Positions 23,890-36,669 of a stretch of 64,000 nucleotides of DNA are shown here, one piece after another (position 1 is the first letter of the stretch; every line of letters starts with the position of its first letter). Made by a program: the position numbers and the translations under genes. The stretch is from assembly GCF_907164915.1 (NCBI RefSeq), contig NC_061866.1, positions 53,069,113 through 53,133,112 on the forward strand, read 5' to 3'. Source of the DNA: Impatiens glandulifera (Eukaryota; Streptophyta; Magnoliopsida; Ericales; Balsaminaceae). Under the pieces are notes generated by a model. That model saw nothing but the letters and a program-made list of their open reading frames with translations, was not told where the DNA came from and ran no database searches.

Positions 23890-25787
23890 AATAGATAAGG
23901 TGGGAGATCTGAAACTTTTTGGATTTAGATAGAATGAATGAATTATTTGAAAAGATAGAAAAGAGAAGAGAGAGAGAAGAAGAAGAAGAAATGGGGATGA
24001 TAAAGTTGCTACGAGGAAGAAGCTTTGATTTCGGCTGATAGCTAATTGTGAGTGTTTGAAAAATAGTAGAAGAAGACCGTTGAGTTTTTGAATTTTGGAT
24101 TTCTGTAACTGGTGTAAGAGAATTTCAAATGGGCCTAAATGGGCCCTCCCCTTCTCAATTGCATCATTTTACAAAAGGAAATATTCCATTTTTGACTTAT
24201 TTTTTTTTTTTTTGCTTTTAAATTATTATTTTATTTATAGTAATTTTAAAAATATCTTAAATCAGCTTTACACAGTTTTATAAAATTTTATCAAAATAAA
24301 CTATAATTTCTTTTAAAATTTAATAATAAATATGCACATACAGTGGAAAGAGCGATGAATCTTTAATTATATAATAAGAATTAGGATCATGTTAATATAA
24401 TAAGATCTTACATAAGTTTTGAAAATAATTATTATTGGATCTAAATCTAATCCTCGATTAAAAATGATTAAATAATTTAATAAGTAAATTTGGCCTTGAA
24501 CTTTGTACTTATGTACATTGTTTATTTGACTGTTTTCACTTTTCACTGTGTTACTTGAGACTAATTAAACTTTGTAAAAGTAAATAAGAACTGCTCATTT
24601 AAATGTCAAGCCCTCTTTACAAATTATTCAAGAAAAACAGTTTGTTCATTTTTTTTAATTACTTTTTTCATCCTACTATTGACCGTTTAAAAGATTTGAG
24701 AACTTTAATTATGTACGATTTTATTAGGACTTATTTTTTCTCCACATATTATGAAATTTATTTTTACTATTGTCAAGTTTAATTTGTTGTTTTGTTTAAC
24801 TAGAATTCTCCTATTAATCACTATTATTGACTTTATATATATAAATAGAGTGGGGACGGCTTAATTTACCGTACAAACCACTATGACAGATTCAATATCA
24901 TATATGTATTTTTAATGGTAGTACATAAAATAAATCAGGTTTACAAAATTAGGGAATTAGCCTTTGGATTTTTGTTATTCGTATAACCTAATTATTTGAA
25001 AATAATCATACCGATGGTAATTTTAAGAATATATAAAATATTTTTGGTAAAAAGTATTAATATATAATAATAAAATAATAAATAATAATTTAAAATATAA
25101 GTATTTTAGTATTTTGTTTAAAAAGTTGAGTGATTAAAAAAGTGTAAAAATATATTTTTTAATTTAAATAATTCAAATCCAGAATAAAGATAACATCAAC
25201 TAACTAGAGGTTTTTTATCTTTATTTATTAGGATAAAATCATGTTTTTATTCCAAAACTAATTTATCGCCTCAACAAGGGAATTAACTTTTTTTTATATA
25301 TTAAAATATCAAAATTATCTTTTATTTATTTTTAAAAAAAAAATTACTTTTTATTATGATATTTGCAGTTCTTCTCATCTAGGTCAAACATGTAGATTGT
25401 TTTGGGACAAATCCCATTTTTTAATTATTTTGTTTGATTATGAGATTTGACTAGGGAAAATTGATGAGATAGGAGAAAAATAATTATAAAATTTGATTGA
25501 TAATGAGTTATTTGAATAAAAAATGTATTTTTTAAATATAATGTTTAGCTCTGTTCTTTTGATAAATATTTTCTTAATTATAAACTTATTAAAGTAGTTA
25601 AGACAAAACTAACTGCTGAAATATCACAATTCTTACTGATCATTATGTGATTAATTTACATAATTCTCATAAATTTAGAATACAACACAAACACTAGTAA
25701 TTAATCTTCCAAAACATAATAATTATTATCATGGATGGATTCAATCATATTTCATATCTCCTCTTTTCTTCTTCTTCATCTTCATCT
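23890..25787. other. Intergenic region between kinesin-14 and CASP-like gene
   Basis: The first 200 bp (to about 24100) are the presumed kinesin promoter and leader (GA-rich on the plus strand), with TGGGC(C) motifs near 24130-24148. The rest is AT-rich. A degenerate MITE-like stretch (about 25010-25190) shares ATTTTTGGTAAAA and AAGTATTTTAGTATTTTG with the Tourist-like elements at 60.2-60.8 kb. No gene is seen. Confidence 0.55.
25010..25190 (+). mobile_element. Degenerate Tourist-like MITE remnant
   Basis: The core matches the 60594-60844 element in order: a TTTTTGGTAAAA block, a TATAATAATAAAATAATAA block, and TATTTTAGTATTTTG. Terminal repeats are eroded and no target duplication is visible. 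Confidence 0.4.
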
Positions 25788-26552
25788 TCATGTAATAATA
25801 TTACCATTCTCCATTCCTTTTCCACCAGCCACCAGGGGAGGAGAAACAGGGGCATCATACTTGCTGAAAAGTCTATAAGAAGATATAAGTGAAAGTCCGG
25901 CAAAGCAAACCGCCACCACAAATGTAATACTTATAGCTCCGGTAGCTTTCCGGCAAAAGCTTCCAAACGAGCTACAAGCTTCACTCCATGTCACTTGGCT
26001 GTCTCCACGGTATGCTAAGTAAGCTACTTCCGTCGATACTGATCCTGCCGCCAGGATCACATAAGTCAGCACCTGCAATTTTTGTTTTTAAGGTTGTTTG
26101 TTTTTTAATTTACTAGTGGAAAAAATAAAAAAATAAGAACCTGGTCGAGGAGGAAGAAAGTCCAGGCTCGAGACATGGTTGAAGGGTATTGGTGAGGCAC
26201 GGCGGAGACAACAGCCGTGAGAAGTGAATAACCAGCGCATATGCCGTTTGCATGAACCAGATACCTTTTTAAGAAAAGAATAAATGAATAATCATAAGAA
26301 AGATAAAAAAAAAAACATAGAGAGGTAGGGGATTAGTTACTTGAAAGCTCCGAGGTCGGAGTAAGAGATGGAACCGTAATCATTAGTTTGAGAGTTCTTG
26401 AGCATGATGACAAGTGAAGTCACACAAAGTCCGACCGGAAGAAGTCTAAGGAATGTCTCCACCGTCCTCATGGGTGTCGGTTTCTGATCATTCTCCCAGC
26501 CGGTGCCGTCGACTTCTAGAGCTCTCTGGTCATGATTTTTCTTCTCAGCCAT
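25788..26552 (-). CDS. CASP-like protein, group 2 (CASPL2)
   Basis: Four-pass plasma-membrane protein of the CASP/CASPL family (DUF588); CASPs form membrane scaffolds, and CASPL2 members are widely expressed with poorly defined roles. Three exons (26552-26341, 26264-26141, 26072-25788) give 206 aa. Conserved blocks: [20 protein letters not shown] (TM1), [35 protein letters not shown] (TM2), [19 protein letters not shown] (TM3 with the invariant Asp), then [16 protein letters not shown] in the second loop and [20 protein letters not shown] (TM4), followed by [10 protein letters not shown]. Both termini are predicted cytoplasmic. The conserved Arg of TM1 and Asp of TM3, which define the family, are present. 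It is unremarkable in length. Confidence 0.93.
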
Positions 26553-27199
26553 TGTCGTTCTGAATTAAAAGTTGTCAATTTTTTTGCATATTAAATAAAG
26601 GGAAAGGGGGAAGTGGGGGCAAATGCATTAGATGAGGTTGTTGGGAAGGCATTGAATAAGACTGACCTAAATCGTAGCCACACCCCATACCATACACAAT
26701 TACCCATAAACACGTTTTCCCATTTGCATGGATAAAACATTTTTTTTCTATAGTTTATGAATTCATTTTGAAAATTATAGTAAAAAAAACTACTACTGTT
26801 AAAGAAGGTTCAAGAGAAGTCTGAATCATATAACTTTAACTTTTACCACAATTCCCTGTGGTCACCATCCACCACCTGTCGGAACAGTTCATCACATCAC
26901 ATCACAGACCATTATAACCACATAAATGATTGGTTGGGGTTATCTTTAATGCATATATAATAGTGCAAATTGGTATTTATTTTTCATGATTTTGAAACAA
27001 ATTAAACATGTCTACACTACACATCCTGTTTGAATTGTTTAATGGATAATTAGAAGAAAAAAAATAGGGTCCCAATCTGCTTGAGCAATTGTTCTTTGGG
27101 CACACAAGTAGATCTATTTATATTTATTGTGTTGATTCAAAGGAGCCTCAACAATAGTTCAATACAAATCGTTACAAGGACCGTCAATGTCAACTACAT
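26553..27199. other. Spacer between CASP-like and EF-Ts genes
   Basis: Promoter and leader of the CASP-like gene plus the 3' flank of EF-Ts. No further gene or clear repeat was found. Confidence 0.5.
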
Positions 27200-30100
27200 T
27201 TAAGCAACTTGAGCAACGTGTTCATCTTGTGCAATGGAGGCAGCTTCTCTGCATTTTATAAGAAGTTGGAATTAGAAACATATTGTTGTGACAAAAAATT
27301 GGAATGATTTAAGAAGCAAGCAAAAAACCTCTCAATTCCTTCTCCAACTTCTATTCTGCAAAAGTTTCCAATTTTCACAGGTGAACCAACTTCCTTGGAT
27401 AGATTGTCCACCAGAGTCTGACAATAACACATTTAAGAATCAATTTTGCTCATCATATTCATATTCTCTACATTACAAGGACAAGCAGAAATATCTTGAA
27501 AGGAGGGAAATAATGAAACAGTGAACCACCGGGGGTGTTTGGGTAAAGCATTATTATGATTTCTTTTCTTTAATTATACGGTTGGTTAGTTCTTTCATAC
27601 CTTGACATTTATGGCATCATTTACAATAAACTTTTGCTCCATCAGAACTACTTCCTCGTAGTATTTTCTCAGACGGCCTTCCACCATTTTCTCTATGGCC
27701 ATAGCAGATTTCCCTGTACTTTCAGCCTTCAAAATAGAAACCCAACTAAGGGGATCAAAATTTACAATTTTGCAAAATTAACTCTAAATCAAGATGTGTA
27801 AGTTCAGCTTTTTTGGGTCTACCAGTCACTACAGTTTCATGCTAACTCAAGGTGAATTTTCGAATACAGATTCCATCAATGTACAAACAAACAAACAAAA
27901 AAAATCCCCCAAAAAAAAATGTACAAACAAATAAACTTGGTAATGACTGGAAAACAAGATCTAATTCATTATAACAACATTAATTACACGATAGTTACTC
28001 TCCCCTACAGAAGTATCAACAAGTCCCAACAATAGCACTAAAAAAGACTAAACCAATATTCAATATCCCAAAAGAAATCTGGCATAACCCATTAAATTGC
28101 ATCAAGAAACCTAAGAAATTATTTTAAAAAATCATATTTTTCAAAATAGTCAAACACCAAGCTAGTACCAACAAGTCCCAACAATCATTAATTACACGCT
28201 AGTTACTCTCCCCTGCAGAAGTATCAACAAGTCCCAACAATAGCACTAATAAAGACTAAACCAATATCCAATATCCCAAAAGAAATCTGGCATAACCCAT
28301 TAAATTGCATCAAGAAACCTAAGAAATTATTTTAAAAAATCATAGTTTTTCAATTTTAAGAGTCAAACACCAAGCTAGTACCTGCGACTTGAGAATCTCA
28401 CGTTCATTCTCTAGCGAATCGGAAGACACGAGATCTTTTGTTAAGAATAAAGGCTTAGCTGCCACTACATGCATTGCCAATTCAGAGCCAACCCGCTGGA
28501 GGGCATCATGTGGAACATTCCCATCTGTTTCGAGAGATAAGATTCCAGCAATACGTCCCAAGCCTGCAGTTAGAGCAAAAAACTATAGCCTTTAACCATA
28601 CCAATTGTCATAAAATCCAAGAAATTATAAGCTTTAAGCCTTCTAATATCATGACAGGAGGTTTACATTTTTCATTTAAAAAGTTTCAACATCTCTTAGC
28701 CTATGTAGGGATGGGCATAATTAGAATTTGGATTACAATTCAATTATTATGTTTGTAAAATTGCAATTCCCATGTAAAAAAGGTTGGAATTGAAAATTAA
28801 AAATAATACACATTTCAATTCCATATAGTTTCAATTCAAAAACCTTATTTTAAATAATCAAACAAACAATAAATTTGAAAATGGACTCTAATTCGAATTC
28901 CAATTTCATGGTAACCAAACATAGCCTAAAGAAAATGTTTCGAATATGTCATGTAAAGAGCTAGCATAAAATCAATAACAATGCAAGGTTCTACATCCCA
29001 AACAGTATTCTACCTGGTTGAGGGCTTGTATGGAGATATGTGGAAACTACACCCAATGAAGAAGTTGACATAGCAAAGCTCCTCCTCACTTTAACATTCT
29101 CCCCCATCATTGCAGCTACTTCTGTGATTGCAGATTTAACAGTCATCTCACCGCTTAGTTTAGGATGTTCGAGATTGATCTTTAACTCCTGTCCAAATGA
29201 ATAAATCGAGGAGGAACTCTTTAGAGCTCTAAAACTAAATTGAATTTTTGAAAGGAATGTTAATATTACAAAAAATAATCAATCTTTTAATCAAACTTTA
29301 GAACATGTGCACCAAAAAATATACGCATCACAGAAATTTCTATATGAATAAGATAGTTAGAAAAATGTCAAAACATAGCTACGAATTTATGTTATGGACC
29401 TGTCAAATGTTTTAAACATAAACTCCAGCTACTAACCTCAGGAGGACAAAGCACAACTACATCTGAAGTCACCCCATTCCAATCTCAACAGACAATCAGT
29501 AAAAGGATTATAGACTTAAGAAGTTACTGGGATCATAACTGCAAAACTCAAATTCGTCCTAGTTTTAGAAAGGTAATAGAATCTGGGAGTAAACTTATTG
29601 AGTTTTAGAGGTAAATAATAGCTACAGTGTAACAAACATTTCCATTTATTAGATAGGAAATAGTCTTTCGCCATAAAAAAAAAGCACAGAAAATTATCTT
29701 AATTAATTGTGAAAGCTAGCTTTAGAACTATTTAGACACATGGCATAAATATGCGGAACTATCACCTCCAGATGATCGGGTCCAAAAACAGAGGTCCCAG
29801 AAACCTGTTGAGAAGAACCTTCAACCGACAAAGCCAATTTTGCCAAAGATAGAGCCTGCAAGGATTTTTACAAATGAGAGATCAATGTATTCAACATGAA
29901 GTTCAAAACAAACATAAAGGAATACATTATGTAACTATGAAAGACATATTTTCATGTTTCCACAAAATTAACGATTTTTTTTCTGGTTCACATGAACTAC
30001 TATATTAGTTAACAATCTATTACCAGGTGTTGGAATATATCATTTCTTGCAACAAAATCAGTTTCACAATTCAATTCAACAACAGCAGCCTTTCTCTCAT

Positions 30101-30597
30101 TCTGTGCCAGTGCGAGCAAACCCTCAGTTGCAGTGCGTAATGACTTCTTAGAAGCAAGAACCACTCCTCTTTTCCTTAGATCCTTCTGTGCAGAATCTGA
30201 ATTAAGTATTTATATGTAAGAAGAGATCAAATATTTCCAATCCAAAAGGCAGCAAAAACATATTATAGTCAAACAGAAGAAATACAAAAGTCAAGAACTT
30301 GCCAATATCCCAGTTGCATTCTACAAGAGAAGCTTTTACATCTTTTATAGGAGCACTGGTCCTCTCCCTCAACTGCTTTATAAGACTCATTTGATCTGAA
30401 GCCGATACTTGGGAAGCATATTTTCTAAGAAAGAATCTAAACTTAGGGTTCGGATTTGTATATCTTTCAAATTCCCTTTCAGCGGTATAACTTCCACGCA
30501 ATGAATAGGTAGAATAACCTGATCCACCATTAACGGGACGGCTTAATGTCTTGTATAGAGATTGCAGAGGCTGTCTAGAGCCTCGAAAGAGAGCCAT
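27200..30597 (-). CDS. Elongation factor Ts, mitochondrial
   Basis: Nucleotide exchange factor for mitochondrial EF-Tu. Eight coding exons (30597-30303, 30196-30024, 29855-29766, 29188-29014, 28563-28382, 27726-27601, 27417-27329, 27248-27200) give 392 aa. The Arg/Ser-rich, acid-poor N-terminus ([20 protein letters not shown]) is a typical mitochondrial presequence. A UBA-like domain follows: [20 protein letters not shown] to [10 protein letters not shown], then the EF-Ts signature [13 protein letters not shown] and the dimerisation/core domain to [14 protein letters not shown]. The first coding intron starts with GC rather than GT (ATTG|GCAAGT); frame and family sequence require this. A 5'-UTR intron probably ends just before the ATG (CTTTCCTAG|GTG). 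Intron 4 carries a MITE and intron 5 a tandem duplication that includes its donor. Promoter repeats lie upstream (30881-31104). Confidence 0.94.
27983..28382 (-). repeat. 208-bp tandem duplication at the donor side of EF-Ts intron 5
   Basis: Two copies offset by 208 bp share ATTACACG(A/C)TAGTTACTC, GCAGAAGTATCAACAAG, GAAATCTGGCATAACCC and CACCAAGCTAGTAC. The right copy ends at the real 5' splice site (minus-strand GTACTAGC at 28381-28374), so the left copy carries a duplicate of the same donor sequence inside the intron. Confidence 0.9.
28699..28927 (-). mobile_element. MITE in EF-Ts intron 4
   Basis: The right end CCAAACATAGCC matches the inverse of the ERO1 intron element end (GGCTATGTTTGG). 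The left end GCCTATGTAGGGATGGG is a weaker match. The interior is rich in AATTGCAATTCC/GGAATTG-type motifs in both elements. Confidence 0.55.
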
Positions 30598-30600
30598 CAC

Positions 30601-30749
30601 CTAGGAAAGTTCGAAACAATGATAAATCTGTGTTAGTTCATATAAACACAAACATGTAAAATTAAGAAGAGAGTTCAGAGAAATGCCACAAATTTTCAAG
30701 GAAATATTGAACAGAGAGAATGAAATAAGGTAATTTCATCCCATGTTAC
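30601..30749 (-). other. Predicted 5'-UTR intron of EF-Ts
   Basis: Minus-strand donor AAGGAG|GTAACATGG and acceptor CTTTCCTAG|GTGATGG frame a 149-bp intron ending three bases before the start codon. Based on splice-site quality only. Confidence 0.5.
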
Positions 30750-30880
30750 CTCCTTTCTTAGTTGTCTGAAAATTGACTAATTGACGGAGGTGGAGGACGA
30801 ACCGTCGGCGGCGGCAACTGCTCTGTAAGGGAGTGAACGATGACAAAAGAAACTAGTTGGGCTTCTTCTTTTCACATAAT

Positions 30881-31104
30881 CAATACAAGTTGGGCTTTTC
30901 TCTTCTTCTATTCAAAAGCATTTGGCCCATCATACACACACATAATATATAATTCAATACAAATTGGGCTTTTTTCTTCTTCTATTCAAAAGCATTTGGC
31001 CCATCATACACATACATAATATATAATTCAATACAAATTGGGCTTTTCTCTTCTTCTATTCAAAAGCATTTGGCCCATCATACACACACACATAATATAT
31101 AATT
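30881..31104 (-). promoter_or_regulatory. Three 74-bp tandem repeats carrying site II motifs upstream of EF-Ts
   Basis: Units 30881-30954, 30955-31028 and 31029-31104 (the last 76 bp) are nearly identical. Each has TGGGCT near its left end and GGCCCA (inverse of TGGGCC) 32 bp further on, giving six TGGGCY motifs; a seventh lies at about 30858. TGGGCY (site II) elements bound by TCP factors are known in promoters of nuclear genes for mitochondrial proteins. The array lies about 280-510 bp upstream of the EF-Ts start codon. Regulatory role is inferred from motif type and position. Confidence 0.65.
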
Positions 31105-31849
31105 CGAACATCTTTCTAACCTCACAATTTATAACTCTTTAGGATTAAAATTTATAATAACTTATTATGTACTTGACATTTATAAATAAAGAAATTATGT
31201 CACTAATTTAACTACACAATTTCAACGAATTAAGGTTTTGACTACAGATTTTTTAAAATTTGGTAGTCAAGTCTCTCAATTAGCTAAAAATCTGTAATTA
31301 AATTAGTGATATAGGTATTTTATTTATTTATAAATATAACGTAAATAATAAGTTAACAAAATAGTTATCACAAAACCTCATCTTATAAAGTGTGAGGTTT
31401 AAAAAATATTTGAAATCTCATTTTACCCCATAATAAGAGCTTAAATCTGACCATTCAAAAAATATTATTATCATGTTTCATGTATAGGAAAAATGATAAA
31501 AAATAGTTTAACTCTAAGGATGTAACTACACAAATATAATAATACGATATAAAATAATTAAATAAATAATTACAAAAACATGACTAAGAACCCAATTCAA
31601 TAGATTATTCAATCAATCCAACCGTCCTAGATGAATTTTCATGAACCTGGACATAATCTTGAGGATATAAATAATAAATCTCAGGAGTAAGAAAAATAAT
31701 TCGAAAATAAATCTCAACTGTTTTCATAATCCAAAATTCAAATAAAAAAACAACAAGATCCGAAACAAACAAACAAACAAATGTAGAGAGAGTTTATTAA
31801 AGGAAATGACTTTATTTATTCAACAAATTAAATAACTAGCAATCCAATT
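31105..31849. other. Spacer between EF-Ts promoter and GARP gene 3' end
   Basis: AT-rich, with a pair of inverted segments around 31180-31345 (AAATTATGTCACTAATTTAA and its near inverse). No gene is recognised. Confidence 0.45.
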
Positions 31850-34295
31850 TCAGATAGGTCCCATTGCAGATGGATCCTCCCCGGCCGGATTCTCAACCGC
31901 CCTCCCTCCTCCGGCAACTTGAGAACCAACCAGCCAAGACTGCACGCAGCTTGTAAACGAATCAGGACCCACCGGATTCAATGGTGGAGATTTCCCATTA
32001 CAAGCTGCTGCCATCATCAATTGATCCTGCTTTTCTCGTTTCACTAAAATTGGATTTGGGAATCCCATCATTGACAAAGCAGAATTATCAATTCCCTTCT
32101 TCTTCATATCATCCTCAACCTCATCTGACTTCTCAACCTATACAAAAATATTATCGTGTTTATAAGGATGAATTCAGAAATTCGAGTTGGGTTATGCCTC
32201 GTTTCTACTATTATCGGCCCTTTAAGTAATTGCTTACCTTTACTTTCAGTAGTGCCGGTTTGCTAATTGGTTGTGCCACTAATTCTCCAGTCACCGGAGC
32301 TTTGTCTCTAGCATAATTAACCCTCCTGAATAATTATAGTTAATTATTTTAAATTTTTTAAATTACCGGGTATACAAATACAATATATATATATAAATAA
32401 TAAAACACATTAAAATGTGAATATCCCTATATAACAATGAAAACCCATTGTTCCATTAAAATTATGATACGAATTGTCATAAGTTATCTGAAATCTAATT
32501 TGATCAACTTAAAGAAAGTTCAACTAGACGGGCTTAAAAAACCGGTAAACTTATGAAAAAGAAGATATAAGGTGTTAAAGAATTCAAATCACGGAAAGAA
32601 TATAAAGTATTGTAACAAAATATACTAGGACGGACCTTGGTATTGAGGTTGATGGTTCGAGAAATGGTTTTGATTCTATGGCAATTGGCTGTTCCAATGG
32701 TCCCTGTCTTGGTTCAAATGGTTTTGGTCCCAAACTTGAAGATGCTATTTCCTTGAATTTTGCTGCTTTACGGGCTACCAATCAATCAATAAATAACAAA
32801 GACATTATTCAATATCAATTCTCTTTTTTAAAAAAATAAATTGAGAAAGTTCGAAATAGATAATATCTGAAAATACATGAAAAAATAATGATTTGAATCT
32901 ACTTACCATCTTTCAGGGCTTTTTTGATAGGTTTAAGTCTGTATTTCTAAAGTAAAAGGAAACAAAATAAAAAACATTAACATAGAGCTTAATTAATCAA
33001 TTAATTAATCCCTATTTGAAAAATATAAAAAGGGAGAAGAAGAAGAGTACCTGCAGGTGGCTTTTCAGCTGTGGAATAGTGAGTCCCGGAATGTTCATAA
33101 CATGTTGGATATTCTTGGGGCTAGCCTCTACCAGATCATACAAAAACAAATATTATTATTTTCATATAAAAAATGTTACAAAGCTAATTGAAATAAAGAT
33201 TAACTTAACATATATTTATTGCAAAAAAAAAAATGAATATGTTACTCAACATGAAAAGGAATAAATAAATTATTAAACAAATATGGTTAAGTCTCATACA
33301 AATGATCAGTTTTATATACATTTTTTGTTCTACTTAGTTCATTAAATTAATCATTTAGTAACACCAAATATAAATCAATACATTAATAGATAGTACTATT
33401 TTTTTTTTGAGAAATATTTTCAACTTCTTCATTTATTACTAGTATCTTTTTCAAATTAGTTCACAGCATATATAATGTACCCCCAATAAATGTAACTTAC
33501 TCACTTGGAAACATTCACCATAACAAAGTAACAAAATGACTTACATTATTTCCAAAAACATCTAAATCAACCCACAATAAAAAGGTTTGAAAAATATTGT
33601 CTACTAATTATTTTAAATGATTTTTTCCCTTTCAAAATTTACGAGGACAAAATACGTACTCATGAGCGGATCTATGTTAGAACTCAATTGGGCCACCGTC
33701 CACCCCGAATAGGTAAAACTTACATTTATTCTCCCGTTATTTTTTTTTTAAATTCAACCCAACTCTAATTTTCAGAGGTCACCTGTTGTCACTGTATTCA
33801 GATATCACCTTAAGTTATACACGCAATAAATTATGCACACGTTATCTACGAAAAGTTATGCATATACACACATAGATATACAACGAACGATAGATCGATG
33901 ATAAAGAAACTGAAAAAGAGAAAAGAAAAGTAATTACTGTTAGGGCCACCAAGCTGGTTGATAGCTTGAACAAATCTCGAATGAAGATGAGGATTCCATC
34001 GAAGTCGAGGTTTTGGTTCACTTGTCATTGACATGAGAGGATGATGATGAGAAGGAGGTGGAGGTGGAGGAACAGAGGAGGAATGAAGGTGCCGATTAGG
34101 GTTCAGCAGCTGTTGTTGAAACAGAGGACCATCAACATGAAGACGATTCATGAAATTCTCACGAAGATTGACCACATTCTCACCAAGATTCATCAAATTC
34201 ACACGAGGATTCATCATTTGAAATCTAAACCGCTCATGAATAGTTGCCAAATTCAATTGCATCGCTCCTAGTTCACGATTATGAATTTGAAACAT
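31850..34295 (-). CDS. GARP / G2-like MYB-related transcription factor
   Basis: Nuclear DNA-binding protein, probably a transcription factor. Six exons (34295-33938, 33127-33051, 32946-32907, 32774-32636, 32325-32238, 32137-31850) give 329 aa. The GARP domain covers residues 95-149: KPRLRWNPHLHSRFVQAINQ, LGGPNKASPKNIQHVM, NIPGLTIPQLKSHLQKYRL. The SHLQKYRL end is the classic G2-like signature. No MYB-CC coiled coil (LHEQLEVQ type) follows, so it is not a PHR/MYB-CC protein. The KPRLRW start differs from KANADI. A Pro/His run (PPPPPPSHHHP, 76-86) and an Asn-rich N-terminus precede the domain, with a small internal repeat (NLGEN/NLREN). The C-terminal region is unstructured and I could not match it to a known motif. 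Target genes are unknown. Confidence 0.88.
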
Positions 34296-35329
34296 TCTTT
34301 CTCTCTCTTTCTTGATCTACAGATACAGAACTATAATCTCAGCCACACTCTGTATTTATACAACAAATTCTTATGTGTTTATTTGAAACAGATAGATAAT
34401 AACACTTTTCTAATGTTATATTACAGAAATTCAATCCAAATCATTTTATATATATTATTTTATTTGTAAAAGTGAAACTCTTTATTAAAGTTTATTTTAT
34501 TGATACTTTTATATTAAAAGATGAATAATTATTTTTTAAAAAAAATCTGTTCTAAACATTTTCTAGTTGGTTTATATGATTCTAGAGATTCTTAGGATAT
34601 AGTTAAGATATCTCTATGTTATTATATAATATTACATGAATCTTTAATAATTACCAATATGATTTTTATGTAACAAAGTGTACAAATCAGTCACAATATA
34701 ACGTAAAGAGACCGTGAGTGATTAATTCTATGTTAAATTTGTATTCATAAGACGTCAACAAATTAATTCTTGTGATCATAAAATTCTTTTGAGATAAGGA
34801 TTTTATATCTTTTACGATCTGTATAGATATAGATATGTCTTTTTTTAAAGGTAAAATGCATCAAGTAAAAGTTTAATTCAAAAACTTTTATTTAAAGAAT
34901 AAATACTTTAATTGAGGAGTGAGTAATATTATAATCATAAGTTAGTTGTAAATGTAATTTATATTATTGTAATTGAACTAAAAATGACAAATTAACATTA
35001 ATTTTTATAAAAGAGATATTGTTTTGAGATAAGATTGATATCTTCAACATATTTATTTTAGTGTAGATTTTTTTTTGTTATTTCTTACCAATATTAATTT
35101 TAAAATTGTATGTTTTCAAAATTTTAATTATTTTTAAAAAATGACAATTTTTTTATGATAACAAACACACACAAAATAAGAAATCTTGAAAAGTAATAAG
35201 AAATCTTGAAAAGTATATTAATAGTTCATTTAGGGTGGGGGTGGGTCACATTAAATACAAAGATTTGCTTGTTGGGCCCACTTACTTAATTAGGCTTGAA
35301 ATATTATTTTTTTAGTTTTCTTCATAACT

Positions 35330-36631
35330 TTTCTTGTTTTGGTCCTATCTTAATTTATTAAAACTATTTGAAAAAGTGAGAATCTGAAATTAATTTTGTT
35401 TGTGAAGGGTCTTTTGATATATAGCATTTTTATTAAGATAAATTATATTTTGGGATAAAATTTTATTTGGTTATTTGAGATTATTCTGGTTAAAAATTTA
35501 TTTTGTGTTTTATATTAAAATTTTATATAAAATGAAGTATAATTTCTTTGGTATTTTAATTAATGAATTTAAATAATTTAATTCTAAGTAATTGATGATT
35601 GAAATGAGTTTACTTAAATTAAATCTAAATATTTATCAAACAATACCTTATAAAAAATATACTCATAAATTATATATTTTAAATTAATATTAAAAAGTAG
35701 TTTATTGATATCAAATTACTATTTGATAATAACTAATAAAATGAATTTATAATTCAAAATTTTGAAAAATATGTATATTTCTCATTTTTTAGAATGGTGA
35801 AGCTTGGTGGATTGAGAAAAAAAATAATGGGTTAAAAAAAAGGCTGAATTGGAAAAATCTCTACAAGACACATTTTATGCAATATTTTTAAAACTATTTT
35901 TTTAATATTAAATTATCTTTATATATAAAATATTAATAAGAAATAAATTTATAATATTATATATTTATTTGTATAAAAACTTTTCTTTTTTTTAGTGATA
36001 TCTTTATTAAAAACTTTTTGAAAAGTGAGAATCTAAAATTATTTTTGTTTGTGAAGGCTCTTTTGATATATAATTTTTTTTTAAAGATAATTTGTATTTT
36101 GGGATAAAATTTTATTTGGTAAAAAATAATTATCTGAGATTATTTTGATTAGATAATTAAAATATTATTTTGTATTTAATATTTAAATTTTATATAAAGT
36201 ATAGTTAGTTTGATATTTTAATTGACAATTTAAATAATTTTATTTTAAGCAATTGATGATTGAAATGAGATTAATTTAATTAAATCCAAATATGAACAAA
36301 CAATACCTTATAAATTAATTTTACTCATAGATTATATATTTTAAATCAATATTAAAATGTAGTTTATTGATATCAAATTACTATTTGATAATAACTAATA
36401 AAATGAATTTATAGTTCAAAATTTTGAAAAATATGTACATTTCTTTTTTTTTTGAGAATGGTAAAACTTGGAGGATTGAACCAATAGGCCAAGAAAGGAT
36501 TTTCATTACTATACTCAATTTGTTTGGATTTAAAAAATCTTTATGAGACACATTTTATACAATAATTTTAAATAAAATATAATTTTTTATGATAAAATTA
36601 TCTTTATATATATAATATGAATAATATATAT

Positions 36632-36660
<29 letters not shown>
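35330..36660. repeat. Tandem duplication, unit about 660 bp
   Basis: The left copy (about 35330-35990) and right copy (about 35990-36660) share in order AAAAGTGAGAATCT, TTTTGTTTGTGAAGG, TTTTGGGATAAAATTTTATT, ATTGATATCAAATTACTATT, TTTTGAAAAATATGTA and GAGACACATTTTAT-like blocks. Small indels separate them, so the duplication is old. Function unknown. Confidence 0.85.

Positions 36661-36669
<9 letters not shown>
36623..36669. repeat. (AT)n microsatellite
   Basis: Two long alternating AT runs interrupted by a single AAAT. Confidence 0.9.
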
